From Alphaproteobacteria bacterium (lineage in GTDB: Bacteria; Pseudomonadota; Alphaproteobacteria; Paracaedibacterales; CAIOTO01): a stretch of DNA of 10,691 bases. The DNA lies in the NCBI GenBank assembly GCA_030727085.1, contig JANRCF010000054.1:1-10691 (forward strand). The letters run 5' to 3'. Both the position numbers and the translations under genes were made by a program. Shown in pieces: positions 1 to 6,515 of this stretch; position 1 is the stretch's first letter; each line of letters opens with the position of its first letter. The notes under the pieces are model-generated. The model saw nothing but the letters and a program-made list of their open reading frames with translations, was not told the DNA's origin and did not search any database.

Positions 1-740
1 GTGCAAAGCGTGCGTTGTTGGTAGGGGATCCTCTGCAGCTTGAACCAGTGATTATTTTGGATGAGAAAATTCAAACGACAATGGCGAACTTTGCCCATAT
101 TGCAAAAAAATGGGTGCCTGGGTTTAATTCAGCACAAGAGCTTGCTGATCGGGTAGGGCGTCTTGGTACAGATGTGGATGATACATGGGTTGGCGTGCCG
201 CTTCGTGTGCATCGCCGTTGTGATGCGTTGATGTTCCAGATATCGAATGCGATGGCATATGATAATATGATGGTGTTTGGAACACCTAAGCGAACCGAGC
301 TAACATTGCCGGCGTCACAGTGGTTTCATGTAGATAGTAGCTATTCAAAAGGCAATTGGGTTGAGGAAGAGGGGCACATTCTAGAGACATTATTGACGAG
401 CTTAGAAAAGGCTGATGTTGATATGAAAGATGTGTTTCTGATTTCGCCTTTCACCGATGTGATTTACAACACACGCGGTCTTAAAAAGCGATATGGCATT
501 AAGTCAGGCACTATTCATTCGGTACAGGGTAAAGAAAATCAGATTGTGATTTTAGTGCTGGGGGGCAGGCCGCAAGTGCTCGGTGCGCGGCTTTGGGCGA
601 CGCGGCGGCCGAATTTGCTGAACGTGGCGGTGACGCGTGCAAAACGTCGTTTGTATGTGATTGGAAACAAGCGTCTGTGGTCACAGCTACCGAATGCACG
701 GGTGATTGCACGGGTGTTGGGGCAGAGTGATGGAAAATGA
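1..740 (+). CDS. SF1 helicase, UPF1/AAA_12 type, C-terminal part (5' end outside window)
   Basis: ATP-driven nucleic-acid helicase of superfamily 1, second RecA-like domain only. The frame is open to the window edge: the codons before the first possible start read AKRALL and run straight into motif III, GDPLQLEPV (nt ~24-50), so the gene begins upstream. Further motifs are a motif IV-like VPLRVHRRC (nt ~195-221), the strand ISPF (nt ~441-452), motif V GTIHSVQGKENQIV (nt ~507-548) and motif VI NVAVTRAKRRLYVIG (nt ~621-665). VTRAK carries the arginine finger. The spacing and the W-x-V...G-x-W-x-x-x-EG stretch (nt ~321-374) fit the AAA_12 group, whose members are usually much longer; Walker A and B would lie off-window. 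The 3' third is visibly GC-richer than the next gene. Its TGA overlaps the next ATG (ATGA), so translation is probably coupled. The cellular role cannot be told from this half. Confidence 0.87.
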   Translation, partial: AKRALLVGDPLQLEPVIILDEKIQTTMANFAHIAKKWVPGFNSAQELADRVGRLGTDVDDTWVGVPLRVHRRCDALMFQISNAMAYDNMMVFGTPKRTELTLPASQWFHVDSSYSKGNWVEEEGHILETLLTSLEKADVDMKDVFLISPFTDVIYNTRGLKKRYGIKSGTIHSVQGKENQIVILVLGGRPQVLGARLWATRRPNLLNVAVTRAKRRLYVIGNKRLWSQLPNARVIARVLGQSDGK

Positions 741-1468
741 GAATTTTATATTGTTTGATGGGAGTTATAATGACGGCATTAATGACAGCGTGCACGAAAA
801 TGAATGAGGCAAGATTGCCAGACTATGTTGTATGCAACCCGGTAAAAACAAAAGATGTTCCATCAATGCTGCGAACACCAGCTGCACCTGTTTTAATTCC
901 CTTTAGTGAGCAAGATAGGCAAGACATTGACACGTTATCGAGTAAATTCGATACCGAAGAAAATTGTTATGGACTTGCTGCCGTTCAAATAGGAATTCCT
1001 AAAAGAATTATTGTATTTTCTGCCAAAGCTGACCCGGAAACAAAAATATGGCGTACTGATTTAACGGATACGATGCAGAAAACAGTGTGGATTAATCCAA
1101 AATTCACTGGCGTTGAGGAAACTGGTTATCATGAAGATTATGAAGGCTGTTTTTCAGTCAAAGGTGTTGCTGGGCTTGTTAAACGTTATAAAAAAATTAA
1201 ATATGAAGCATATACACTTGATGGGGTGCTGGTCACAGGTACAGCCGAAGGATTTTTAGCACGTCTCATCCAACATGAAATAGACCATCTTGATGTCGTA
1301 TTGTTTACAGATATTGCAAAAGAAATTATACCTATTGTAGAGTATCGCCAGATGCGTGACGCGGCAGTAGCACGAGATATCGCTAGAAAGATAAAGTTAT
1401 GTTTACTACAACACCTAAAGCCATTTTATTCGATTGGGATAATACACTGGTTGATACTTGGCCACTAA
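737..1468 (+). CDS. def: Peptide deformylase with apparent lipoprotein signal
   Basis: Metal-dependent hydrolase family that removes the formyl group from N-terminal formyl-Met. All three family motifs are present: GLAAVQIG (79-86, with Q84), EGCFS (136-140, metal ligand C138) and QHEIDH (179-184, metal ligands H180 and H184, catalytic E181). The nearly invariant Gly after HLD is Val (HLDVVLF). The start at 737 overlaps the helicase stop and gives an N-terminus with Arg2, a hydrophobic run and LMTAC ending at Cys19, which looks like a lipobox. A second in-frame ATG at 770 has a better ribosome-binding site (GGGAG, 5-nt gap) and would give a 232-residue cytosolic form, so the location is undecided. 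At 243 residues it is longer than usual (~170-190). The last ~22 residues are read through the start of the downstream phosphatase gene and look unnatural. The gene is clearly AT-richer than the helicase. It is probably an accessory def copy; certain as a family member, less so as an active enzyme. Confidence 0.87.
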   Translation: MRILYCLMGVIMTALMTACTKMNEARLPDYVVCNPVKTKDVPSMLRTPAAPVLIPFSEQDRQDIDTLSSKFDTEENCYGLAAVQIGIPKRIIVFSAKADPETKIWRTDLTDTMQKTVWINPKFTGVEETGYHEDYEGCFSVKGVAGLVKRYKKIKYEAYTLDGVLVTGTAEGFLARLIQHEIDHLDVVLFTDIAKEIIPIVEYRQMRDAAVARDIARKIKLCLLQHLKPFYSIGIIHWLILGH

Positions 1469-2073
1469 TCCATGGTGGTATGCAGTTTGTATTTGAAAAT
1501 CGAGGTCTTACTCCATGGACGTTGCAGCAAACAAAAGATAGATGTCATGAATCTGCCAGAGATGCCTTTCCTAAGCTTTTTCCTGATGATTGGCAATCGG
1601 CAATGGATGATTTTTATAAATATGTGCGGGCGCAACATGGATCTGAGACTGTCTTGCTGCCGGTCGCACGTGACTTAATTGAAAGCTTGTCATCCTTAAA
1701 TATTTTACTTGGTGTTGTCAGTAACAAAACAAGAGATATACTGGTTGAAGAAATCGAGCATTTAGGTTTTTCAGAGCATTTTGGAGTCATTGTTGGGTCT
1801 GGTGATGCGATACGTGATAAGCCTGATGCTGCGCCTCTATTATTAGCACTTGATAAATTAAATGTATTGCCATCGGCGGATGTTTGGATGATTGGCGATA
1901 CTCCTGCTGATTGGACGGCTGCAAAGGCGGCAGGTGTGCGTGCAATTGGTGTTGGAGCACCGAATATGCCTGCTGTAGATAACGTGCCAGATGCAATGTT
2001 TCTTGATTTAAAGCCAATTTGCGCTGGGTTGAATATTTTTTCTCCTTCTGTTCTCACAGCTAGGAACTCTTAA
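1399..2073 (+). CDS. HAD-superfamily phosphatase, phosphoglycolate phosphatase-like
   Basis: Cytosolic haloacid dehalogenase-type phosphohydrolase. Motif I is DWDNT (nucleophile D12, acid/base D14), motif II is VVSNK (S108), motif III lysine is K141 in RDKPD, and motif IV is GDTPAD (D167 and D171, Mg ligands). The segment between motifs I and II is a helical cap of the C1 type, as in Gph/PGP enzymes. At 224 residues the protein has the usual length. The ATG at 1399 puts motif I at the expected distance; there is only a weak AGAAAG in front, and the start lies inside the deformylase frame, so coupled translation is likely. Substrate cannot be fixed from sequence: 2-phosphoglycolate is the default for this architecture, but other sugar phosphates or pyrophosphate are possible. 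No strong terminator follows. A 7-bp hairpin (2089-2106) lacks a T-run. Confidence 0.88.
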   Translation: MFTTTPKAILFDWDNTLVDTWPLIHGGMQFVFENRGLTPWTLQQTKDRCHESARDAFPKLFPDDWQSAMDDFYKYVRAQHGSETVLLPVARDLIESLSSLNILLGVVSNKTRDILVEEIEHLGFSEHFGVIVGSGDAIRDKPDAAPLLLALDKLNVLPSADVWMIGDTPADWTAAKAAGVRAIGVGAPNMPAVDNVPDAMFLDLKPICAGLNIFSPSVLTARNS

Positions 2074-2125
2074 GATATCCCATCACAAACAAATCTAATG
2101 ATTTGTAAGACGTACTTTTGTTCAT
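2060..2125 (-). CDS. Micro-ORF (21 codons) with perfect Shine-Dalgarno
   Basis: On the minus strand the sequence AAGGAGG (plus-strand 2132-2138) lies 6 nt before an ATG at 2125-2123. This is the strongest ribosome-binding site I saw in the window. The frame runs 21 codons (begins MNKSTSYKSLDLF, then VMGYLKSS) to a TAG at 2062-2060, overlapping the 3' end of the phosphatase gene by 14 nt antisense. A perfect TATAAT lies upstream. I do not recognise the peptide. It could be a small protein, a leader peptide, the surviving 5' end of a decayed gene, or chance. The perfect inverted repeat 2089-2106 falls inside it. Confidence 0.3.
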   Translation of the reverse strand: MNKSTSYKSLDLFVMGYLKSS

Positions 2126-2163
2126 TTAGCGCCTCCTTCAAAAGCCTTAGGTATGTCTACTCA

Positions 2164-2169
2164 ATTATA
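2164..2169 (-). promoter_or_regulatory. Candidate -10 box for the minus-strand micro-ORF
   Basis: Read on the minus strand this is a perfect TATAAT, about 32-38 nt upstream of the micro-ORF start, which leaves room for a short leader containing the AAGGAGG. No good -35 hexamer is seen at 16-18 nt, so the promoter call rests on the -10 box and the downstream ribosome-binding site only. In an AT-rich spacer a TATAAT can occur by chance. Confidence 0.25.
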
Positions 2170-2348
2170 AATTGATTATGCCAGAGACCATCATAAATCT
2201 CTGCATTTTGATTCACGATGAATGTATTTCTTTTTTATAGGTGTAAATACCAAAAATTAATTATTCCGTATTATTTGTTTGTATGATATATATATTCTGT
2301 GTTAATTAAGTGCAATAAAAATATTATTGTTCTATTGGAGTTTTTTAA

Positions 2349-2885
2349 ATGCTGGAAAGTGATTGTGCTGCTTTTGTTCCTAAAGCATCAGGTTTTCATA
2401 TGGAACTGCTGACGGGATCGTCTGCAGAGCCTTACATTGAGCAGATGATTGAATTTCGATTGAAGTATTTTCGGGTCTTTCCTTATTTATGTGAAGGAAC
2501 GAGAGAAGAAGAAATGGCGTCTGTAATGCGCTATATTGACTCGCCGACAGGGCATGTTTTGGCGCTAAAAGATGAAAATGAAAATTTTGGCGGCTTTCTA
2601 ACGGGTATAAGTATACTTGAATCAAGCTATTCTTCTGAGTTTGGCGCTGTTTTAACGTGCCCAGAAAAAACGTTTTATATTGGCGAGATGATTTTTGCAG
2701 AATCATTTAGAGGTAGAGATGGTATCCAAAGGTGTTTGGAATATTTTCATCTTATCAAAGAAATGGGATACAAAAGTGTGTGTTGCATTACGGTTCAACG
2801 TGCCGAAAATCATCCATTAAAGCCAGAGGGATACCGCGATGTTTCAAGTTTGTGCAAAGTGCTTGGGTTTAAGAAAATTGAATAA
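2349..2885 (+). CDS. GNAT-family N-acetyltransferase, apparently truncated at the C-terminus
   Basis: Probable acetyl-CoA-dependent N-acyltransferase. The N-terminal part (EPYIEQMIEFRLKYFRVFPYL, 27-47) resembles GNAT members of the kind that open with an LTG...EPYI..I..LR...FREFPYLY pattern. YIGEMIFAESFRGRDGI (110-126) is the beta4/acetyl-CoA loop, and NHPLKPEGYRDV (154-165) is a conserved segment of the same subfamily. The start is supported by TTGGAG at 2335-2340, 8 nt before the ATG. Two oddities point to decay: the loop reads RGRDGI where RGxGIG is expected, and the frame stops at TAA right after LGFKKIE although 30 further open codons contain the expected final strands (P-W and N-I-W-G). 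Upstream, 2074-2348 is AT-rich with only weak promoter candidates (for example TTATTC 2261, TGATAT 2284). No partner gene hints at a substrate. Confidence 0.7.
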   Translation: MLESDCAAFVPKASGFHMELLTGSSAEPYIEQMIEFRLKYFRVFPYLCEGTREEEMASVMRYIDSPTGHVLALKDENENFGGFLTGISILESSYSSEFGAVLTCPEKTFYIGEMIFAESFRGRDGIQRCLEYFHLIKEMGYKSVCCITVQRAENHPLKPEGYRDVSSLCKVLGFKKIE

Positions 2886-3032
2886 ACAATTATAATTCCA
2901 TGGTCTGTGATTCAAAGTGATGGGAAAGCACTGCTTATGGATAACGTTATGAATATTTGGGGCAGAGATTTGTAGGTACTTGCTTTTCTATCATTTCCGA
3001 AGCAGGCGAGCAAAAAAAGAAAAACAATTGCC

Positions 3033-3062
3033 TTGCCTTGATGCGCTTATTTAAGGTATAGT
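3033..3062 (+). promoter_or_regulatory. Candidate sigma70-type promoter for rpmE-uvrD
   Basis: TTGCCT (3033-3038) and TATAGT (3057-3062) are separated by 18 nt, placing a transcription start near 3069, about 24 nt before the rpmE ATG. It is the best promoter-like pair in the 2886-3092 spacer. The rest of that spacer holds the 30 open codons after the acetyltransferase stop and an A-rich stretch (3011-3026); no clear terminator is seen. Confidence 0.45.
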
Positions 3063-3092
3063 TCTAACAAAGTTTTTAAGTGAAGAAGTATT

Positions 3093-3326
3093 ATGAAAGA
3101 AGGAATTCACCCAGAGTATCATGGCATTACTGTTGTAATGACTGATGGGACGTCATTTAACACACGCACGACGTGGGGCAAAGAAGGCGATACAATGCGT
3201 CTTGATATTGATCCATTATCACACCCAGCATGGACTGGTGCAGGTCATCGTTTGATGGATACTGCTGGTCAGCTCAGCAAGTTTGGTAAGCGCTATCAGA
3301 ACTTCGGTTTGGCTGCTAAGGAATAA
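3093..3326 (+). CDS. rpmE: 50S ribosomal protein L31 (bL31), zinc-free form
   Basis: Small protein of the large ribosomal subunit that contributes to the bridge between subunits. The sequence runs KEGIHPEYHGITVVMTDG, then TRTTWGKEGDTM, then the hallmark DPLSHPAWTG and the C-terminal DTAGQLSKFGKRYQNFG. At 77 residues it has the normal length. The four cysteines that bind zinc in the C+ type are absent, so this is the C- type usual in alphaproteobacteria. GAAGAAG at 3082-3088 serves as ribosome-binding site, 4 nt before the ATG. uvrD starts 2 nt after the stop. The call is essentially certain. Confidence 0.95.
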   Translation: MKEGIHPEYHGITVVMTDGTSFNTRTTWGKEGDTMRLDIDPLSHPAWTGAGHRLMDTAGQLSKFGKRYQNFGLAAKE

Positions 3327-3328
3327 CA

Positions 3329-5632
3329 ATGAGTGTTGCAGCTGCGACCAACATGGCTCCTGCTGCCGCATATCCATATTTAGAGGCTCTTAATGAGCCT
3401 CAGCGTGAGGCTGTCCTTAAAACAGATGGCCCACTTCTTGTGCTGGCAGGTGCCGGTACTGGCAAAACACGTGTTCTTACAACACGAATTGCCCATATTT
3501 TAAATCAACGACTTGCGTTTCCCAGTCAAATTCTAGCAGTTACGTTTACCAATAAAGCATCACACGAAATGCGTGATCGTATCTCGCGTTTGTTGGGGCA
3601 TCCAGCCGATGGCATGTGGGTCGGGACATTTCACTCCTTAGCAGTGCGTATTTTGCGTCGTCATGCCCAAGTTGTTGGGCTGTCATCTAACTTCACCATT
3701 CTTGATAGTGATGACCAGCTGCGGCTAGTTAAACAACTTATCAAAGCAGAGCAATTAGACGATAAGCAATTCCCACCTCGGTCAATTGCAGCTGCAATTA
3801 ATCGTTTGAAAGACAAAGGCCTTAAGCCTGATCGGGCGAGTGGCTTTGAAAATGATGTGATTGTGCGGCTTTATAAAGATTATCAAGAACGCCTTACGAT
3901 TTTAAATGCCGCTGACTTTGGTGATTTGCTGCTGCATAACTTAACGATTTTTCAGCATAACCCTGAAATTCTAAAGCATTATCAACAACAGTTTAAATAT
4001 TTGCTGGTCGATGAATATCAAGACACAAATAGTGCGCAATATCTTTGGTTGCGCTTGCTGGCACAAGGCACAAACAATATTTGCTGTGTGGGCGATGATG
4101 ATCAATCGATCTATGGTTGGCGCGGTGCAGAAGTTGGTAATATCTTGCGATTTGAGAAAGATTTTCCAGGCGCAATATTGATTCGTCTTGAGCAAAATTA
4201 TCGATCAACAGCACCTATTCTGGCGGCGGCGAGTGGTTTGATCTCACATAACCGTGATCGGTACGGTAAAACGCTTTGGACGGATCAAGGCGATGGCGAC
4301 CCAATTCGCATTCGTGGATGTTACGACAGCCAAGAAGAAGCGCGTTATATCGGTGACGAGATTGAAACATTCCAGCGTAGTGGGTCAAAGCTAAATTCAA
4401 TGGCGATTTTGGTGCGTGCCAGCTTTCAAACGCGCGAATTCGAAGAACGTTTTATGGTGATGGGGATTCCTTATCGTGTAATCGGCGGGCCGCGGTTTTA
4501 TGAGCGTCTGGAAATTCGTGATTCCATGGCATACTTAAGGTTGCTCGTGCAGTCAGATGACGGTCTTGCGTTCGAGCGGATTATTAATTTACCAAAACGT
4601 GGGCTAGGTGATACCACATTGCAGCGGTTGCATCAGTTTGCACGCGAACAAGGAATATCATTACCAAAAGCTGCGCGTTTTGCGATAGAGGACTCTACAG
4701 ATGAAATACCCTTGCGTGCCGCGGCGCGAACAGCTCTTCGTCAGTTCTTTGTTGATCTCGATCGCTGGCGTTCTAACCTTGAAACGATGCCTCACGTAGA
4801 CGTCGTAAAGCAAATGCTGGATGAATCCGGTTACACAGGTATGTGGATGCAAGATAAATCACCGGATGCAGCAGGACGCGTTGAAAACATAAAAGAATTT
4901 GTGCAAGCCATTAGTCAATTTGAAACGCTTGGCGGCTTTTTAGAACATGTTAGTTTGGTGTTGGATACAAATAACCCAAACACTGATGATATGGTAACGC
5001 TTATGACATTGCATGCGGCTAAGGGGCTTGAATTTGAAACGGTATTCCTTGCTGGTTGGGAGGAGGGGCTTTTCCCTCATCCACGTGCACTTGGTGAAGT
5101 GGGCGGTGCTGGACTTGAGGAAGAGCGTCGTTTGGCCTATGTAGGGATTAGTCGTGCACGTACACGTGCTATCATTAGTTATGCATATCAACGGCGCCAA
5201 CCGCAAGGGTGGCAGAGCGCGCAGCCATCACGATTCATTCGTGAGATTCCAACCGAAGTTGTTATTCATCAAAACCCTGGTGGTGGGGATGCAAGGCAAA
5301 ATCAGTATGGCATTACGGCAAGTTCAATGCGTGACCAAGGGAGCAATCACTCTGGATCCCAGCATGGCCGTGAATCACGTGCCTCTGGTGATCGCCAGCC
5401 CTGGGGAAATTCGTCCCACTTGTACGACAGTGCTGCTGCAAAGGCGCTTAAGCCACGTAGCGCGCAGCCTGAATCATTGCTGACAACGCATTCCTTTAAA
5501 ACCGGTGACCGAGTGAGTCATGAAAAATTCGGCGAAGGCAATGTGCTTGCATTCGAGGGCGACAAATTGCTGATTCAATTTGAAACGCATGGTCTTAAAA
5601 AGATTATTGCCAGTTTTGTGGATAAAGCCTAG
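3329..5632 (+). CDS. uvrD: ATP-dependent DNA helicase UvrD/PcrA
   Basis: 3'-5' SF1A helicase used in nucleotide-excision and mismatch repair. All motifs are intact: Q motif LNEPQREAV (21-29), Walker A AGAGTGKT (40-47), Ia TFTNKAS (72-78), Walker B DEYQD (228-232), III GDDDQSIYGWRG (255-266), IV QNYRS (289-293), V TLHAAKGLEFE (560-570) and VI YVGISRAR (604-611). A Q/S/G-rich linker (about 645-715) leads to a C-terminal Tudor-like domain, FKTGDRVSHEKFGEGNV onward (about 722-767), which in PcrA/UvrD binds RNA polymerase. At 767 residues the length is normal. AAGGA within the last codons of rpmE (3318-3322) is the likely ribosome-binding site, so the two genes form a tight pair. The stop TAG lies in a CTAG shared with the stop of the convergent gene. 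The other open frames across it look like shadows. Confidence 0.96.
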   Translation: MSVAAATNMAPAAAYPYLEALNEPQREAVLKTDGPLLVLAGAGTGKTRVLTTRIAHILNQRLAFPSQILAVTFTNKASHEMRDRISRLLGHPADGMWVGTFHSLAVRILRRHAQVVGLSSNFTILDSDDQLRLVKQLIKAEQLDDKQFPPRSIAAAINRLKDKGLKPDRASGFENDVIVRLYKDYQERLTILNAADFGDLLLHNLTIFQHNPEILKHYQQQFKYLLVDEYQDTNSAQYLWLRLLAQGTNNICCVGDDDQSIYGWRGAEVGNILRFEKDFPGAILIRLEQNYRSTAPILAAASGLISHNRDRYGKTLWTDQGDGDPIRIRGCYDSQEEARYIGDEIETFQRSGSKLNSMAILVRASFQTREFEERFMVMGIPYRVIGGPRFYERLEIRDSMAYLRLLVQSDDGLAFERIINLPKRGLGDTTLQRLHQFAREQGISLPKAARFAIEDSTDEIPLRAAARTALRQFFVDLDRWRSNLETMPHVDVVKQMLDESGYTGMWMQDKSPDAAGRVENIKEFVQAISQFETLGGFLEHVSLVLDTNNPNTDDMVTLMTLHAAKGLEFETVFLAGWEEGLFPHPRALGEVGGAGLEEERRLAYVGISRARTRAIISYAYQRRQPQGWQSAQPSRFIREIPTEVVIHQNPGGGDARQNQYGITASSMRDQGSNHSGSQHGRESRASGDRQPWGNSSHLYDSAAAKALKPRSAQPESLLTTHSFKTGDRVSHEKFGEGNVLAFEGDKLLIQFETHGLKKIIASFVDKA

Positions 5633-6420
5633 CTTAACCTACGCATTACTAGATAATGCCTTAACTCAGTAATCCATCGATCACGATCTGTATGCCCCGT
5701 TGCTTGCCAGTATGGAAAAACACTATCTTCGATCACGTGTAATTCGCAAGTGTCTGGCATATGAGTAGTCTTCCAACCCTCAATGTATTGTGTGTAAATA
5801 TCCCTTAGTAGCTGAGCTGATTCGGATGATAGTGCATGACTCCATCTTACTTTTACGCATGGCTTGTATTCCAATCGTTCTTGTGCAACATCTAACCATT
5901 CAAAGCATAGGTTTACTGCTTCTTCATCTGATGCAATAGGTTGAATAACGCCGTCCTTTTTAAGTGTCAGAACGATGCAGCTTGGTGAGTAATCAAATAC
6001 CATTGCTCCACCTATGGTTAGCATTCCAAGGAAACATTGTAGATGTTGGCCTGTAAAATCCATAAATTTGCTGACAGAAAAATCAAGTGTGATTAGATCA
6101 AAGCATGCACCAAATCTAAGTTGAATGGCCGAAAGATCGCTCAAGCTATTGAAATCACCTTGGATGAATTGTTTTTCCCAGTCAGACGTTGTTTCTGGGC
6201 TGGCTTCTGCGGATTTAAGATGTTCAATATCCCGAAAATGAATGTCGCTTAAATAAATAATAAGTGGATTTTGATCAAAACCAGGGAATTTTAGATTTCC
6301 AGATTCAGGTGGAGTCGCTCCTAAAACAAGAACAATTCTTTTGCCTGCACTTTGCGATTGTATAATTTGTTCGACTACTGGGTCTTCAGCCGCAAAGACA
6401 TGCATTCCGAGTATTATCAT
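5629..6420 (-). CDS. Probably exported protein with methyltransferase-like (Rossmann) pattern
   Basis: Not recognised by name. Visible features: RIVLVLGATPP (28-38) could be the first Rossmann strand and glycine loop, with GATPPESG replacing GxGxG. IIYLSDI (54-60) could be strand 2 with its acidic end, FIQGDF (85-90) strand 3, FDLITLDFS (107-115) strand 4 and LTIGGAMVFD (134-143) strand 5. This order resembles class I SAM methyltransferases, but it is a pattern reading, not a family match. The ATG at 6420 gives MIILGMHVFA-AED, a shortened signal-peptide-like start. The codons before it (TAC ATT GTA TTT GTA ATC) extend the hydrophobic run but have no standard start, and an ATG at 6460 is one base out of frame (see findings). 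The gene follows dsbD on the same strand, which hints at an envelope role. Residues 171-263 carry three cysteines (C172, C188, C225) and no motif I know. Confidence 0.7.
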   Translation of the reverse strand: MIILGMHVFAAEDPVVEQIIQSQSAGKRIVLVLGATPPESGNLKFPGFDQNPLIIYLSDIHFRDIEHLKSAEASPETTSDWEKQFIQGDFNSLSDLSAIQLRFGACFDLITLDFSVSKFMDFTGQHLQCFLGMLTIGGAMVFDYSPSCIVLTLKKDGVIQPIASDEEAVNLCFEWLDVAQERLEYKPCVKVRWSHALSSESAQLLRDIYTQYIEGWKTTHMPDTCELHVIEDSVFPYWQATGHTDRDRWITELRHYLVMRRLS

Positions 6421-6515
6421 GATTACAAATACAATGTATTTTATTTGATATATTAGTCATTTTGTTTTCTAATATATTTTTAAATGAAAAGCTTTAATAA
6501 ATAGATAATTTAGTG

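Noticed and set aside
1614..2057. Open frame of 147 codons on the minus strand opposite the HAD gene
   Set aside because: Antisense to the complete HAD motifs; the composition (Ser/Thr/Ala/Pro-rich) is typical of a shadow frame and no ribosome-binding site was seen.
2089..2106. Perfect hairpin ACAAATC-TAAT-GATTTGT after the HAD gene as a terminator
   Set aside because: The stem is AT-rich and short and the following AAGACGTAC has no T-run, so it does not qualify as an intrinsic terminator.
2380..2706. Open frame of 108 codons opposite the acetyltransferase
   Set aside because: Shadow of the GNAT gene; the GNAT frame carries the family segments and a good ribosome-binding site.
5155..5168. 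GCACGT-AC-ACGTGC inverted repeat
   Set aside because: It encodes the arginine/alanine/threonine codons around uvrD motif VI and is explained by coding.
5154..5483. Open frame of 109 codons on the + strand within the uvrD 3' region
   Set aside because: It lies entirely inside uvrD in another frame, its translation has no recognisable domain, and uvrD motifs V and VI and the C-terminal domain are clearly in the main frame.
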